A DNA stretch of 64,000 nucleotides from Streptomyces sp. ATexAB-D23 (GCF_000373645.1 NZ_KB892001.1:491394-555393), one strand, 5' to 3'. Counted from the stretch's first letter, positions 8,944 to 17,883 are shown. Made by a program: numbers and translations. The notes: generated by a model not told the origin, from the letters alone.

Positions 8944-9714
8944 GATCCGCCTCTTGCGCAGCGAGTGCCAGGCGGCCCCTGCCAGCGCCCGCGTCGACCG
9001 GGGCACCGAAAGCTGTTCGTGCTCCCGGTACAGGGCCCAGTTGTACGGGATGAGTGACAGCTTGTTCGAGGACAGCGATCCCGGACGCTGGGCCCTGTAC
9101 ACGGCCAGCGGCTCCGGGAGCCCCGCGGCATCGAACCCGTCACGCATGATGGACAGCCACAGGGCGTAGTCCTGGCGCTTGGGCATCTCCGGCATCAGCC
9201 GCGTACCCAGGACCGTGCGGTCGTACATCGCGGTCAGCGCACCGATGTGGTCCTGAAGCAGCATCGCGCGGTAGTCGACGCGTTCCTGGACGGGGACGAT
9301 GCGCCCGTTCGGCTCGAAATCGGAGCTCTCACCGACGTGATCGGCGTCCATCTTGTAGTAGGCGGTGAATGTCAGAGGCACCTGCGCCGTCGCCGCGAAC
9401 GCGAGTTGCCGCTCCAGCTTCTCCGGCAGCCACATGTCGTCACTGTCGAGGAAGGCGATGTAGTCCCCGTTGGCCCGCTCCATGGCGAGGTTACGAGCCC
9501 GGCCCGCGCCGCCCCGCTCCGGGGCCGTTTCCGGGCGGACGCGTTCGTCCTGCCGGGCGAATTCCTCCAGCAGGTCCATGGACCCGTCCGAGGACTGGTC
9601 ATCGGTGACCAGCAGTTCCAGATCGCTGTGCGTCTGGGTGAGCACCGACCGGACCGCAGCACCGAGAGTGACTGCCGAGTTGTACACCGGCATCACGACA
9701 GACACCAAGGGCAC
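8941..9714 (-). CDS. family 2 glycosyltransferase
   Basis: This 257-residue GT-A fold enzyme begins MPLVSVVMPVYNSA, the standard GT2 nucleotide-sugar-binding start. The DXD-type metal site is LDSDD at residues 89-93 after NGDYIAF. It probably transfers a sugar to a surface polymer or metabolite; donor and acceptor are unknown. GTG 9714 has an AGGGAG ribosome site. Its stop TAA is made from the duplicated TA plus the first base of the mobile element; excising the element restores a TAG at the same codon, so the protein length is unchanged. It interrupts the usual DUF4191-RDD-glnA neighbourhood. Confidence 0.87.
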   Translation of the reverse strand: MPLVSVVMPVYNSAVTLGAAVRSVLTQTHSDLELLVTDDQSSDGSMDLLEEFARQDERVRPETAPERGGAGRARNLAMERANGDYIAFLDSDDMWLPEKLERQLAFAATAQVPLTFTAYYKMDADHVGESSDFEPNGRIVPVQERVDYRAMLLQDHIGALTAMYDRTVLGTRLMPEMPKRQDYALWLSIMRDGFDAAGLPEPLAVYRAQRPGSLSSNKLSLIPYNWALYREHEQLSVPRSTRALAGAAWHSLRKRRI

Positions 9715-9790
9715 AGCGCTTCTCCCTGATAGACCGAATTCTCATTCCGACCGGAATTTTAGTAGGAGCCGCGTCCAGCCCCGACAGCGA

Positions 9791-9830
9791 GAGGGCGGGC
9801 CGTGAACCTCGTGGTTCACGGCCCGCCCTC
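9791..9830. terminator. bidirectional hairpin terminator
   Basis: An 18-bp perfect stem (GAGGGCGGGCCGTGAACC at 9791-9808, complement at 9813-9830) has a 4-base loop TCGT. It lies just downstream of the minus-strand RDD gene and upstream of the glycosyltransferase, so it should end RDD transcription. Confidence 0.8.
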
Positions 9831-9847
9831 TTCGCGCTGCGTACGGC

Positions 9848-10315
9848 TCAGAGGCGGACCTGGACCGCGCGGGCGAGGCGGTCGTGGAGGCCGCGGCCGT
9901 CGCGGTCCCAGACGAGGGCCGGGATCGCCAGGCAGAGCAGCACGCTGCGGATGAGGACGCGTACGAGGCCGAGGCGGCCGCCGTCCTCGGCGATGACGCG
10001 GATGCCCATGAGGCGCTTGCCGGGGGTGCAGCCGATGGTGCCGAGGGTGAGCACGCTCATGACGAGGAAGATGCCGAGCGCCCAGTTGCCCGCGGACTGC
10101 TGGTCACCGCGAGCGAACAGTCCGTATGCGATCAGCAGGCACAGGGCCCAGTCGATGAAGAGAGCTCCGAAGCGCCGGCCGAGCGGGGCGATGGCCCCCG
10201 GGCCCTGCTCGGGGAGGCCGAGCCGCTTGCCCCGGTAGCCGAAGTCGGCGCCCATCTCCTCGGCGGCCGCGCGCGGCCCGGAGAGCCACGATCCGATTGC
10301 TTGCCTGTTGTCCAC
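9848..10315 (-). CDS. RDD family membrane protein
   Basis: This 155-residue protein shows the RDD-domain pattern: GRRFGALFIDWALCLLIAYGLF (first helix with the Arg and Asp), a second hydrophobic helix NWALGIFLVMSVLTLGTIGCTPGKRLMGIRV, and a third around LIRSVLLCLAIPALVWDRDGRGLHDRLARAV. The function of RDD proteins is mostly unknown; some act in ion or compatible-solute transport. GTG 10315 was chosen because it gives the conserved DNRQAIGSWLSGPR start. It is divergent from glnA, as is usual in streptomycetes. Confidence 0.85.
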   Translation of the reverse strand: MDNRQAIGSWLSGPRAAAEEMGADFGYRGKRLGLPEQGPGAIAPLGRRFGALFIDWALCLLIAYGLFARGDQQSAGNWALGIFLVMSVLTLGTIGCTPGKRLMGIRVIAEDGGRLGLVRVLIRSVLLCLAIPALVWDRDGRGLHDRLARAVQVRL

Positions 10316-10465
10316 CCGACCACGGTACTGCGCCCGCCCGCGCCTCTTCCCCGGCGGGTGTCGTCCCATTCCCCGGACATCCGGGCGAGACGGCCGGGAA
10401 ACCCGCCGGACCCCGGTACGAAGGCGGCCGGGGGGCTGTTCGACCGCCTGTCGCACCCGGCTCGG

Positions 10466-10503
10466 TTAACTTCGGCGAAACAAATGGGTCATGCTTGAGA
10501 AAT
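10466..10503 (+). promoter_or_regulatory. GlnR box upstream of glnA
   Basis: Four pentamers are spaced by exactly six bases: TTAAC (10466-10470), GAAAC (10477-10481), GTCAT (10488-10492) and GAAAT (10499-10503). This matches the known actinobacterial GlnR consensus gTnAC-n6-GaAAc repeated. It ends 97 bases before the glnA ATG, consistent with GlnR activation of glnA under nitrogen limitation. Confidence 0.85.
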
Positions 10504-10600
10504 CCGGTCTGCCTATGGTCGGGTCCAGCGTGTGCCACCGCACTGGTCACACAACGAGCTGCAACCCCGTCCCTCCCGGGCCGGGAGTAGGAGGAGTTGG

Positions 10601-12010
10601 ATGTTCCAGAACGCCGACGACGCGAAGAAGTTCATCGCCGACAACGACGTCAAGTTCATCGATGTCCGGTTCTGTGACCTGCCCGGTGTGATGCAGCACG
10701 TCACCGTGCCGGCGGCGACCTTCAACCCGGCCGACGAGCTTGCCTTCGACGGCTCGTCGATCCGCGGCTTCCAGGCCATCCACGAGTCCGACATGGCGCT
10801 GCGCGCGGACCTGTCGACCGCCCGCGTCGACCCCTTCCGCCGCGACAAGACCATCAACATCAACTTCTTCATCCACGACCCGATCACCGGCGAGCAGTAC
10901 AGCCGTGACCCGCGGAACGTGGCCAAGAAGGCCGAGGCCTACCTCGCCTCGACCGGCATCGCCGACACCGCGTACTTCGGCCCGGAGGCCGAGTTCTACG
11001 TCTTCGACAACGTCCGCTTCCAGACGTCGGCGAACGAGAGCTTCTACCACATCGACTCCGAGGCCGGCGCCTGGAACACCGGTGCGATCGAGAACAACCG
11101 CGGTTACAAGGTCCGCTACAAGGGCGGTTACTTCCCCGTCTCGCCGGTCGACCACTTCGCCGACCTGCGCGCCGAGATGTCCCTGGAGCTGGAGAACAGC
11201 GGCCTTCAGATCGAGCGCCAGCACCACGAGGTCGGCACCGGCGGCCAGGCCGAGATCAACTACAAGTTCAACACGCTGCTCGCCGCGGCCGACGACCTGA
11301 TGCTCTTCAAGTACATCGTGAAGAACGTCGCCTGGCGCAACGGCAAGACCGCGACCTTCATGCCGAAGCCGATCTTCGGCGACAACGGCTCGGGCATGCA
11401 CGTCCACCAGTCCCTGTGGGCCGGCGGCGACCCGCTGTTCTACGACGAGCAGGGCTACGCGGGCCTCTCGGACATGGCGCGCTACTACATCGGCGGCATC
11501 CTGAAGCACGCCCCGTCGCTGCTGGCCTTCACCAACCCGACGGTGAACTCCTACCACCGCCTGGTCCCCGGCTTCGAGGCCCCGGTCAACATGGTGTACT
11601 CGCAGCGCAACCGCTCCGCCGCGATGCGCATCCCGATCACCGGCTCCAACCCGAAGGCCAAGCGCGTCGAGTTCCGCGCCCCGGACCCGTCGTCCAACCC
11701 GTACCTGGCCTTCTCGGCCCTCCTGATGGCCGGCCTGGACGGCATCAAGAACAAGATCGAGCCCGCCGAGCCGATCGACAAGGACCTCTACGAGCTGGCT
11801 CCCGAGGAGCACGCCAACGTCCAGCAGGTCCCGACCTCCCTCCCGGCCGTCCTGGACGCCCTGGAGGCGGACAACGAGTACCTCCAGGCGGGCGGCGTCT
11901 TCACGTCCGACCTGATCGAGACGTGGATCGACTACAAGCGCACCCACGAGATCGCCCCGATCCAGCTGCGCCCGCACCCGCACGAGTTCGAGCTGTACTT
12001 CGACCTCTAA
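10601..12010 (+). CDS. glnA: type I glutamine synthetase GlnA
   Basis: GlnA makes glutamine from glutamate, ammonia and ATP as a cytosolic dodecamer, the main route of ammonium assimilation. The 469-residue length is that of GSI-beta enzymes. Visible motifs include the beta-grasp [10 protein letters not shown], the ATP-site region [35 protein letters not shown], and the adenylylation loop [10 protein letters not shown] with the tyrosine at residue 397. That tyrosine is the target of GlnE, encoded at 59698-62688. ATG 10601 follows the strong site GGAGG. Upstream lies a GlnR box and downstream a 16-bp hairpin terminator. Confidence 0.98.
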   Translation: MFQNADDAKKFIADNDVKFIDVRFCDLPGVMQHVTVPAATFNPADELAFDGSSIRGFQAIHESDMALRADLSTARVDPFRRDKTININFFIHDPITGEQYSRDPRNVAKKAEAYLASTGIADTAYFGPEAEFYVFDNVRFQTSANESFYHIDSEAGAWNTGAIENNRGYKVRYKGGYFPVSPVDHFADLRAEMSLELENSGLQIERQHHEVGTGGQAEINYKFNTLLAAADDLMLFKYIVKNVAWRNGKTATFMPKPIFGDNGSGMHVHQSLWAGGDPLFYDEQGYAGLSDMARYYIGGILKHAPSLLAFTNPTVNSYHRLVPGFEAPVNMVYSQRNRSAAMRIPITGSNPKAKRVEFRAPDPSSNPYLAFSALLMAGLDGIKNKIEPAEPIDKDLYELAPEEHANVQQVPTSLPAVLDALEADNEYLQAGGVFTSDLIETWIDYKRTHEIAPIQLRPHPHEFELYFDL

Positions 12011-12082
12011 ATCGCGCGGCCCGAACGCGCCCGCACCGCCGGTCGGAACCTGATGGCGTACCGGCGCGGCCACGCCGGAGCC

Positions 12083-12120
12083 AGAGCCCTGCCACTCTTC
12101 ACGGAGAGTGGCAGGGCTCT
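12083..12120. terminator. glnA hairpin terminator
   Basis: A 16-bp perfect stem (AGAGCCCTGCCACTCT at 12083-12098, complement at 12105-12120) has a 6-base loop. It is placed between the convergent glnA and GNAT genes, so it can serve both strands. Confidence 0.85.
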
Positions 12121-12123
12121 TCG

Positions 12124-12636
12124 CTAACTCTCTCGCAGCGTTCTGACCATGACCGCGTACAGCGGGGAGTCGTCGGAGGGCTTGGCCCCGTCCCGCTTCT
12201 CGTAGCCCCACTTCTCGTACAGGGCCTGCACCCTCGGGTGGGTGGAGTCGACCAGGAGCGTCACGAAGTCGACCTCGACCGATCGGATCAGTGCGTCGTG
12301 GATCTGCTGCGCCCGGCCGGTCCCCTGCCACTGGGGTACCACCATCAGCTCGGACAGGGCGAAGATCCGGCCGCGCACATCCCTGGGCCGGTCCGATCCC
12401 TTCCACCAGCCGCCCGGCTTGAACCTCGAACCGTACGCGTACCCGATCGGTCCGCCGTCCTCCCAGCCCGAGACGCACAGCCAGTTCTCGCGCCCGGACC
12501 ACAGGTCGACGTAGTGCGAGAACCGCTCGCGCGAGTGAAACGGGTCGGGCTCGTCCGCGTAGACCTCGTCATGTATGTCCAGGAGCAAGGAACGCACGTC
12601 CTGCGCATCGGCGTGCGTGTGCGTCTTCAGATCCAT
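12124..12636 (-). CDS. GNAT family N-acetyltransferase
   Basis: This 170-residue acetyltransferase carries ALSELMVVPQWQGTGRAQQIHDALI, where QWQGTGRA is the acetyl-CoA binding loop, and HPRVQALYEKWGYEK, the usual C-terminal GNAT segment. The substrate is unknown. Its ATG overlaps the end of the XRE-regulator gene by 10 bases, indicating an operon with translational coupling. It may modify something linked to the neighbouring lasso cluster, but nothing in the sequence shows this; the dedicated acetyltransferase of that cluster is more likely the gene at 17192. Confidence 0.83.
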   Translation of the reverse strand: MDLKTHTHADAQDVRSLLLDIHDEVYADEPDPFHSRERFSHYVDLWSGRENWLCVSGWEDGGPIGYAYGSRFKPGGWWKGSDRPRDVRGRIFALSELMVVPQWQGTGRAQQIHDALIRSVEVDFVTLLVDSTHPRVQALYEKWGYEKRDGAKPSDDSPLYAVMVRTLRES

Positions 12637-13868
12637 CGGCGTGACTCCTCGATCCAGCTCACGACCTCGGCCGCCTTCGTGCCCGTGGCCTCAATGACTT
12701 GGCGAGTGACAGCGAGCGTCCTCGTCGTGCGCAGCGACCCGGACGCCGGCAGCAGCATCTCGTACGCGCGGCGTCCTGTTCCGGCGGCAAGCTCCACCTC
12801 TCCCTGCCTCGCCTGGGAAAGCGATAGGTGCGCCGTGTAGAGGGCCTTGTTCCGGACCATGTCGTCGGGGATCCCCGCAAGAGTGTGGTGGAGGCAGGAC
12901 TCGGCCCGCTCGTGTTCCCCCAGTGCGGTCCAGACGTACGACGCCAGGGCGTTGTATTCGGCCCAGTCGTAGAACGAGATCCACGCGGAGGGCCGTACAT
13001 CGTCGGCGCGTCCGAATGCCTTCTCCGCGAAGCTCATGGCCCGCAGCGATTCGGTGGGCTGATGCAACCTCGCCAAGGCGTTCGCGTGCCGCATGTGTCC
13101 CAGCGACGCATACAGCGGGTCCCGCCGGGCGGTCGAGGACCGCTTCATGACCTCGGCGCCGGCCGCCGCCTCGGCGTGGTTCTCGCGTTGGCTGGAGGTG
13201 AGCATCAAGTGATCCCAAACGCGGTACATGCCCTCCCCCTCACGCGCCAGACCCGCGAGGGGGAGGGCTTTGTCGAGGTGGGAGCGGGCACGCTGTGGAG
13301 CGCTTGCGTCGATGGCGGCGAAGGCCGCCAGACACATGGCATCGGAGGCGAGCCGGTACATCTGGCGCTGCACGCGGTCCGAGGCGCCACCGCCGGCGAG
13401 CGACGACTGGATACGTGCCGTGAGCTCGATGGCTCTGTTCTCGACCCTCCGCGCCCCGCCGAGTCGCGAGTCATCGCGCAGCAGCTCGGTGTACTCCAGG
13501 TGAAACCGGTCGGCGTCGCACTGTCCCAACCGCGTGAGGCGTGGCGAGGTGGCAACGGCCGCGACGGTTCCGGTCGCTGCGACAAGGAAAGTACGGCGGT
13601 GCACTGGGCCCTCCGCTTGTACGGCGGTACGTGGTGGGGCGAACCCCAGATCCGCGACAGGGCAGCCGAATACCGCCTCAAGTGCGGCACACGTGCGGCC
13701 GATCGGTCTGCGGGTGCTGCCGTTGAGAAGGTTGCGCACTGTCCGCGCGGACACATCGCCCGGCCTCCCTCCGAGCTCGTCGAGCGCGATGTTCATCCGA
13801 CGTGCTAATTCGTCCTGCGTCAGACCAAGTTCGTCCATCCGGCCTCGCAGGATGACGTTCGCTCCCAT
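12627..13868 (-). CDS. XRE family regulator with TPR-like C-terminus
   Basis: This 413-residue protein has an N-terminal helix-turn-helix (residues 6-70: LGLTQDELARRMN then SARTVRNLLNG). A hydrophobic patch (TFLVAATGTVAAVATS) lies near residue 95, and a long helical region of TPR type follows to the end. This arrangement is common in Streptomyces cluster-linked regulators. ATG 13868 was selected; upstream in-frame codons lack HTH similarity. It diverges from the lasso cluster across about 240 bases and leads the GNAT gene at 12124. A role in controlling the lasso genes is inferred from position only. Confidence 0.78.
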   Translation of the reverse strand: MGANVILRGRMDELGLTQDELARRMNIALDELGGRPGDVSARTVRNLLNGSTRRPIGRTCAALEAVFGCPVADLGFAPPRTAVQAEGPVHRRTFLVAATGTVAAVATSPRLTRLGQCDADRFHLEYTELLRDDSRLGGARRVENRAIELTARIQSSLAGGGASDRVQRQMYRLASDAMCLAAFAAIDASAPQRARSHLDKALPLAGLAREGEGMYRVWDHLMLTSSQRENHAEAAAGAEVMKRSSTARRDPLYASLGHMRHANALARLHQPTESLRAMSFAEKAFGRADDVRPSAWISFYDWAEYNALASYVWTALGEHERAESCLHHTLAGIPDDMVRNKALYTAHLSLSQARQGEVELAAGTGRRAYEMLLPASGSLRTTRTLAVTRQVIEATGTKAAEVVSWIEESRRWI

Positions 13869-14110
13869 GCGGCAGAACGTAGCCGGGTCGGTACGTCCGA
13901 ACCAGCCGTCGGGTAATACGGACGCAAAGTTTTCCGGTTGGCTGTTGGCGCCTCGACGGCGACCTTTCCTGTCCACAGCCGCCCGACGGTCGTTGACTGG
14001 TCATACGCCCCGGAGGTTGAAGGACGCTCCGGGCGGTTCCCCCGAAGCAGCGGCCACGCCCTGTCTGTGGTACGGCCCGCTGCACCAGCCCTCACCCGCA
14101 GGAGTGCGCG

Positions 14111-14254
14111 ATGACCACGCCCCTCCCCGCCGACGAGCAGCCGGAGTACGGCGTCCCGAGCTCCGACCTGACAGCCCGTGCCCACGAAGGGTTCGCGGTG
14201 TTCCTCGCCCAGTTCGAGGACAACGACCCGCCGGACGAGGAGGTCGCACAATGA
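14111..14254 (+). CDS. small acidic protein, 47 residues
   Basis: This short acidic ORF (starts MTTPLPADEQPEYG, contains EGFAVFLAQFEDNDPP) is followed by an ATGA overlap with the next gene at 14251. The overlap and codon usage support expression. I do not recognise a family with confidence. It is the first gene reading toward the lasso precursor from the divergent promoter region, so it may be part of that operon. Confidence 0.55.
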   Translation: MTTPLPADEQPEYGVPSSDLTARAHEGFAVFLAQFEDNDPPDEEVAQ

Positions 14255-14463
14255 CCGCCGTCGGCATCGGATCGTTCTTCCACGAAGACGGCCACCCCTG
14301 GCTGCATCGACAAGTCCGCGACGTCGCGAGCCGGGGCGAAGGCAAGCTCACCGCGATCGTCCACGAGAGGACAAACGGACGAACTGTTCGTGTCGCGCAT
14401 GTGCGGCCCGCATCCGGGGTCGAGTGGACGACGTCCGTAGACAACCTCCAGCTCATCCCGTGA
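14251..14463 (+). CDS. small protein of unknown function, 70 residues
   Basis: This 70-residue ORF begins MTAVGIGSFFHEDGHPWLHR and is translationally coupled (ATGA) to the preceding 47-residue ORF. It looks like a small beta-rich protein (KLTAIVHERTNGRTVRVAHVRPASGVEW). No family is recognised with certainty. It lies 163 bases upstream of the lasso precursor in the same orientation, so it could be co-transcribed. Confidence 0.55.
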   Translation: MTAVGIGSFFHEDGHPWLHRQVRDVASRGEGKLTAIVHERTNGRTVRVAHVRPASGVEWTTSVDNLQLIP

Positions 14464-14626
14464 GACAGCGATTGGCAGTCCTCTCGGACACCATCCTCAC
14501 CGTTCTCGCACGGCCCTCGCCGACACGTTCGGGAAGGTAGCCCACTGACTTCCGCCCCGCCGCATCACCAGCCCGGGGCGGGTGCACCACCAGGCATCAC
14601 TCGCACATTTACAGGAGGGCACCACC

Positions 14627-14767
14627 ATGATCGACACCTGCAACGAGAACAGCGACACCGCTCCCGAGAAGAAATCGGTGGCGGTCGACCTTGGCGATGT
14701 CGCTGAGCTGACCGAGGGCCAAGGCGGCGGACAGTCGGAGGACAAGCGCCGCGCGTACAACTGCTGA
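14627..14767 (+). CDS. albA: lasso peptide precursor (albusnodin-type)
   Basis: This 46-residue precursor has a 30-residue leader ending ...ELTE and a core GQGGGQSEDKRRAYNC. The leader threonine at position -2, the core Gly1, and Glu8/Asp9 as acceptor for the ring isopeptide bond are the hallmarks of lasso precursors. Lys10, directly after the ring, is the expected acetylation site. From memory the core equals or nearly equals albusnodin of Streptomyces albus; I cannot verify identity here. ATG 14627 follows AGGAGGG. The cyclase, peptidase, acetyltransferase and exporter genes follow on the same strand. The leader lacks the usual Tyr-x-x-Pro recognition motif. Confidence 0.88.
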   Translation: MIDTCNENSDTAPEKKSVAVDLGDVAELTEGQGGGQSEDKRRAYNC

Positions 14768-14839
14768 TCCCTGTCGCACCGGGCGCGGCCCTGGCCCTCG
14801 GGCTGGGGCCGTTCCCCGCTTTTGACCCTGGAGGACACG

Positions 14840-16642
14840 TTGCCCATCGGCGGATTCAGCGCCAACCGGCCCGACCTTCCTCGGCCGCTCGGCGCGGAGA
14901 GCATCACCACGACCTCTCTGTGGCGACTCGGCAGCGCCCCCGTCCGCACGGCCCAGCGGCCCGGCCGACGCGTCCATGTCATCGGCTTGTGCGGAGCCAC
15001 GGCTGAAGAGGTGCAGTCTCTCGCCGACGGCCTTGTCCCCACCCACGCGACGTGGCAGTGGCCGGGTACCTACGCGGTCTTGGAGGAACTGGAGCACGGC
15101 CTTGTCCTCCATACCGACCCGGCCGCCGCACTCCCCCTGTACGCGGTCGCCTGGCGCGGGACCTGGGCCTGGTCGACATCGGCGCGCCACCTTGCCGCCC
15201 TGGCGGACGCGCGCATCGACATAAGGCGCCTGGCCTGCGCGTTCCTCGCCCCATCCGTGCCCGCATTGGCTTCTGGCCGTACGTACTTCTCCGGAGTCGA
15301 ACAGCTCCCACCCGGCAGCCGCATCGAACTCCCTGCCACCGGAGACCGCTACACGTGCAGCAGCATGTGGTGTCCCGACCCCCTCAATGGACCACCGCCA
15401 CACCTGCGCTTGCGTAGCGCCCTCACTGCCGCCGTACGTCTCCGCGCCGACACCGACCCGGCCCTGTCCAGCGACCTTTCCGGTGGCCTCGACTCCACCA
15501 CGGTCGCCGTCCTCGCCTCCTGCGCCGTGCCGGACCCGGTCAACGCCGTCACCGTCCACCCCAGAGGCGTCCTCGACGGCGCCGACCTCCGTTACGCTCG
15601 GCTCACCGCTGCGGCCTTCCACGGCAGGCTCCGCCACCATCTCCTCCCGCTCGGCGATGAACACCGGCCGTACACCGGGCTCACCGACATACCCGTGACC
15701 GGCGAACCCGCGCCTTCCACGCTTACGCAGATCCGGCTCCTGGCCCAATTCCGCTGGATGCGCCGGGAACTCGGCACCCGCACCCACCTGACCGGCGACG
15801 GCGGGGACAGCATTCTCTTCCAGCCGCCGGCCCATCTTGCCGACCTCCTGCGCCATCGCAGGTACATCCGCGCCGCCCGCGACGCGCTCGGATGGGCTCG
15901 GCTTCGCCACACCGCCGTCGCCCCGCTGCTTCGCTCCGCAGCGATGATGACGACCACCACTCGCGAGCACGCCTTGACAACTGTCGCCACCGAATTGAGC
16001 AACGGAGTCAAGCAGAATCGGGAGAATGTCGGGTGGTTCTCCGCCCTCCCCGTGCCCTCATGGGCAAACCCCTCAGCCGTACGCCTCCTCACCGAGGCCA
16101 CCGAGGGCTACGCTGCCGAGCCCGACCCGCTGCCGGGTCCGGACGCCTCAGTGCGCATCCTCGTGGACGAGATCCGGGAGGTGGCGCGCACGGCGGTGGC
16201 CGATGCCGAACTGGCCGACGCCTGCGGAATCGAGCTGCACAATCCGTTCCTGGACGCCTCCGTGGTCGACGCGGTGCTACGGACCCCGCTGGGCCGGCGC
16301 CCCCCGCTCTACGCCTACAAGCCGGTGCTGACGCGGGCGTTCGCAGATCTGCTCCCCGCCGAACTAGCAGCCCGTACCACGAAGGGCGCCTTCGAGGCAG
16401 ACCACTACGGCGGACTGCGCGCCGCGCTTCCCGGACTGCTCGCCACCGGGGGCATGAACCTGGCCTCGCTCGGCCTGATCGACGCGAAGCGCTTCCGTGA
16501 CCAGATCCTCCGGGCCGCCGCCGGGGCGCCTATGCCACTCGCGCACATCGAGCAGGCCTTGGCCGCCGACGCCTGGTTGCACGCCCTCATCCACGCTCCC
16601 GAGCCCGTGTGGGTCGCTCGTGTCCCCGGAAAGGTGGAGTGA
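14840..16642 (+). CDS. albC: asparagine-synthetase-like lasso cyclase
   Basis: This 600-residue ATP-dependent macrolactam synthetase would adenylate the Glu8 or Asp9 side chain of the core and join it to the Gly1 amine. The N-terminal glutaminase-like domain starts MPIGGFS and lacks the catalytic Cys2 of true asparagine synthetases, as in lasso C proteins. The PP-loop SGGLDST is at residues 214-220, and the C-terminal synthetase domain contains LTGDGGDS and ELHNPFLDASVVDAVL. TTG 14840 follows GGAGG; an earlier TTG at 14822 lacks one. The stop overlaps the next ATG (TGATG). Confidence 0.9.
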   Translation: MPIGGFSANRPDLPRPLGAESITTTSLWRLGSAPVRTAQRPGRRVHVIGLCGATAEEVQSLADGLVPTHATWQWPGTYAVLEELEHGLVLHTDPAAALPLYAVAWRGTWAWSTSARHLAALADARIDIRRLACAFLAPSVPALASGRTYFSGVEQLPPGSRIELPATGDRYTCSSMWCPDPLNGPPPHLRLRSALTAAVRLRADTDPALSSDLSGGLDSTTVAVLASCAVPDPVNAVTVHPRGVLDGADLRYARLTAAAFHGRLRHHLLPLGDEHRPYTGLTDIPVTGEPAPSTLTQIRLLAQFRWMRRELGTRTHLTGDGGDSILFQPPAHLADLLRHRRYIRAARDALGWARLRHTAVAPLLRSAAMMTTTTREHALTTVATELSNGVKQNRENVGWFSALPVPSWANPSAVRLLTEATEGYAAEPDPLPGPDASVRILVDEIREVARTAVADAELADACGIELHNPFLDASVVDAVLRTPLGRRPPLYAYKPVLTRAFADLLPAELAARTTKGAFEADHYGGLRAALPGLLATGGMNLASLGLIDAKRFRDQILRAAAGAPMPLAHIEQALAADAWLHALIHAPEPVWVARVPGKVE

Positions 16643-17199
16643 TGGAGCGGTCCGTGGACTTCGGTCACGTACAGGTCGTCATCAACTACGACACCGGCGG
16701 CGTGCGCTGTCTGATCCCTGCAGAGCCTGCCCCGTCGACCGCTCCGAAGGCGAGTTGGGGCAGCACCGAGCACCCCGCCGGCCTCACTGTCCCCCACAGC
16801 GCATGGAGCTCCACCGCAGCCGCCGTCCTCGCCGGCGTCCTGGCGGTGAAAGCAGCGGGGAAGAAGGAAACCGCCATGCGACGCCTCATCGATGTCATAC
16901 GCACAGCGACGTCAACAACCACACACCCCGCCACCCCCGAGCAGGCCGAGCGTGCTGTCCTCGCCGTGCGCCGGGCCGCCTGGTTCTCTCCCGCCCGAAC
17001 CGCCTGTCTGGAAGAGTCGGCCGCCGCCGTGCTTCTCCTCGCCCTCCGGCGCCGGTCTGTCGTCTGGTGCCACGGCGTCGCGCCGGACCCCGTACGCCTG
17101 CACGCATGGGTCCAGACTGGCGAAGGAGTTCCCGTAGCCGAACCGCCGTCCACGTTCCTCTACACGCCCGTCTTGATGATCGGAGATACCCATGACTGA
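16642..17199 (+). CDS. albB: lasso B-type leader peptidase with N-terminal extension
   Basis: This 185-residue protein's second half (from about residue 100) is the transglutaminase-like B2 peptidase that removes the leader. Cys122 (ARTACLEESAA) and His154 (RLHAWVQ) sit where the catalytic pair is expected. Residues 1-95 start with two strands (HVQVVINYDTG, GVRCLI) and then helical sequence, which resembles a degenerate PqqD-like leader-binding domain. A fused B1-B2 is therefore possible, though this is inference. No separate B1 gene is present nearby. It overlaps the cyclase stop and the acetyltransferase start, so it is tightly operonic. Confidence 0.8.
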   Translation: MERSVDFGHVQVVINYDTGGVRCLIPAEPAPSTAPKASWGSTEHPAGLTVPHSAWSSTAAAVLAGVLAVKAAGKKETAMRRLIDVIRTATSTTTHPATPEQAERAVLAVRRAAWFSPARTACLEESAAAVLLLALRRRSVVWCHGVAPDPVRLHAWVQTGEGVPVAEPPSTFLYTPVLMIGDTHD

Positions 17200-17764
17200 G
17201 CCGGCTCTGTGGCTGACCACCAAGACCTGCGGCCTCGGCTCCTACCGCGCCGATCTGGTCGAGACGTACTGGAAATGGGAGCAGGACCTCACCCTGATGA
17301 TCGGCTACGGCCGCCAGGCCCCCGAGTCCTTGGAGGCCCGCGCCGAAGGGATGCAGCACCAGCTCCGGGGATCGAACACCCGCTTCACCGTCTACGACCT
17401 GGCCGGCACCGAGCCCGTCCCGGTCGGCGTCACCACTCTGCTGCCCGACGATTCCGTACGCACCGCCGAGTTCGTCGTCATGCTGGCGCGCGAAGCCCGT
17501 GGACGCGGCCTCGGCACCGAAGCGACTCGCCTGACCCTCGACTACGCGTTCCACGTGGCCAACCTGCGCATGGTGTGGCTCAAGGTGCTGGCTCCGAACG
17601 CGGCCGGGCTCAAGGCGTACGAGCGCGCCGGGTTCCAGCCAGCGGGAAAGCTGCGCGAGGCCGGATACTGGCTCGGCCAGGTCTGCGACGAGGTGCTGAT
17701 GGATGCTCTGGCGCAGGACTTCACCGGGCCTTCGGCGGTGCAGGCGCTCCTGGGCCGTGTCTGA
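17192..17764 (+). CDS. albT: GNAT acetyltransferase of the lasso cluster
   Basis: This 190-residue GNAT protein has AREARGRGLGTEATRLTLDYAF as its acetyl-CoA loop (RGRGLG) and NAAGLKAYERAGFQPAGKLREAGY, the RimJ/RimL-like C-terminal pattern. Its ATG lies within the end of the B gene (8-base overlap). In albusnodin clusters an enzyme of this kind acetylates the core lysine, and the lone lysine of this core (Lys10) fits. The acceptor assignment is therefore from genetic context plus recalled precedent rather than active-site evidence. Confidence 0.85.
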   Translation: MTEPALWLTTKTCGLGSYRADLVETYWKWEQDLTLMIGYGRQAPESLEARAEGMQHQLRGSNTRFTVYDLAGTEPVPVGVTTLLPDDSVRTAEFVVMLAREARGRGLGTEATRLTLDYAFHVANLRMVWLKVLAPNAAGLKAYERAGFQPAGKLREAGYWLGQVCDEVLMDALAQDFTGPSAVQALLGRV

Positions 17765-17883
17765 CCCAGGGTCTCGGGTCGACTCGCGGAGGGTCGCCCA
17801 CCTAATTCGATTGCGGCGGCTTCCCGCCATGGACATGCTGTGCGTCGTCAAGATGCCGGCCGGCGCCTGGGGGCGGGGACTCG

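Noticed and set aside
8755..9057. Small frame through MITE copy 1
   Set aside because: The same translated stretch recurs at each copy only because the element is identical; no coding signature or start context.
10547..12502. Minus-strand frame covering glnA
   Set aside because: It is an antisense shadow of glnA with no recognisable domains.
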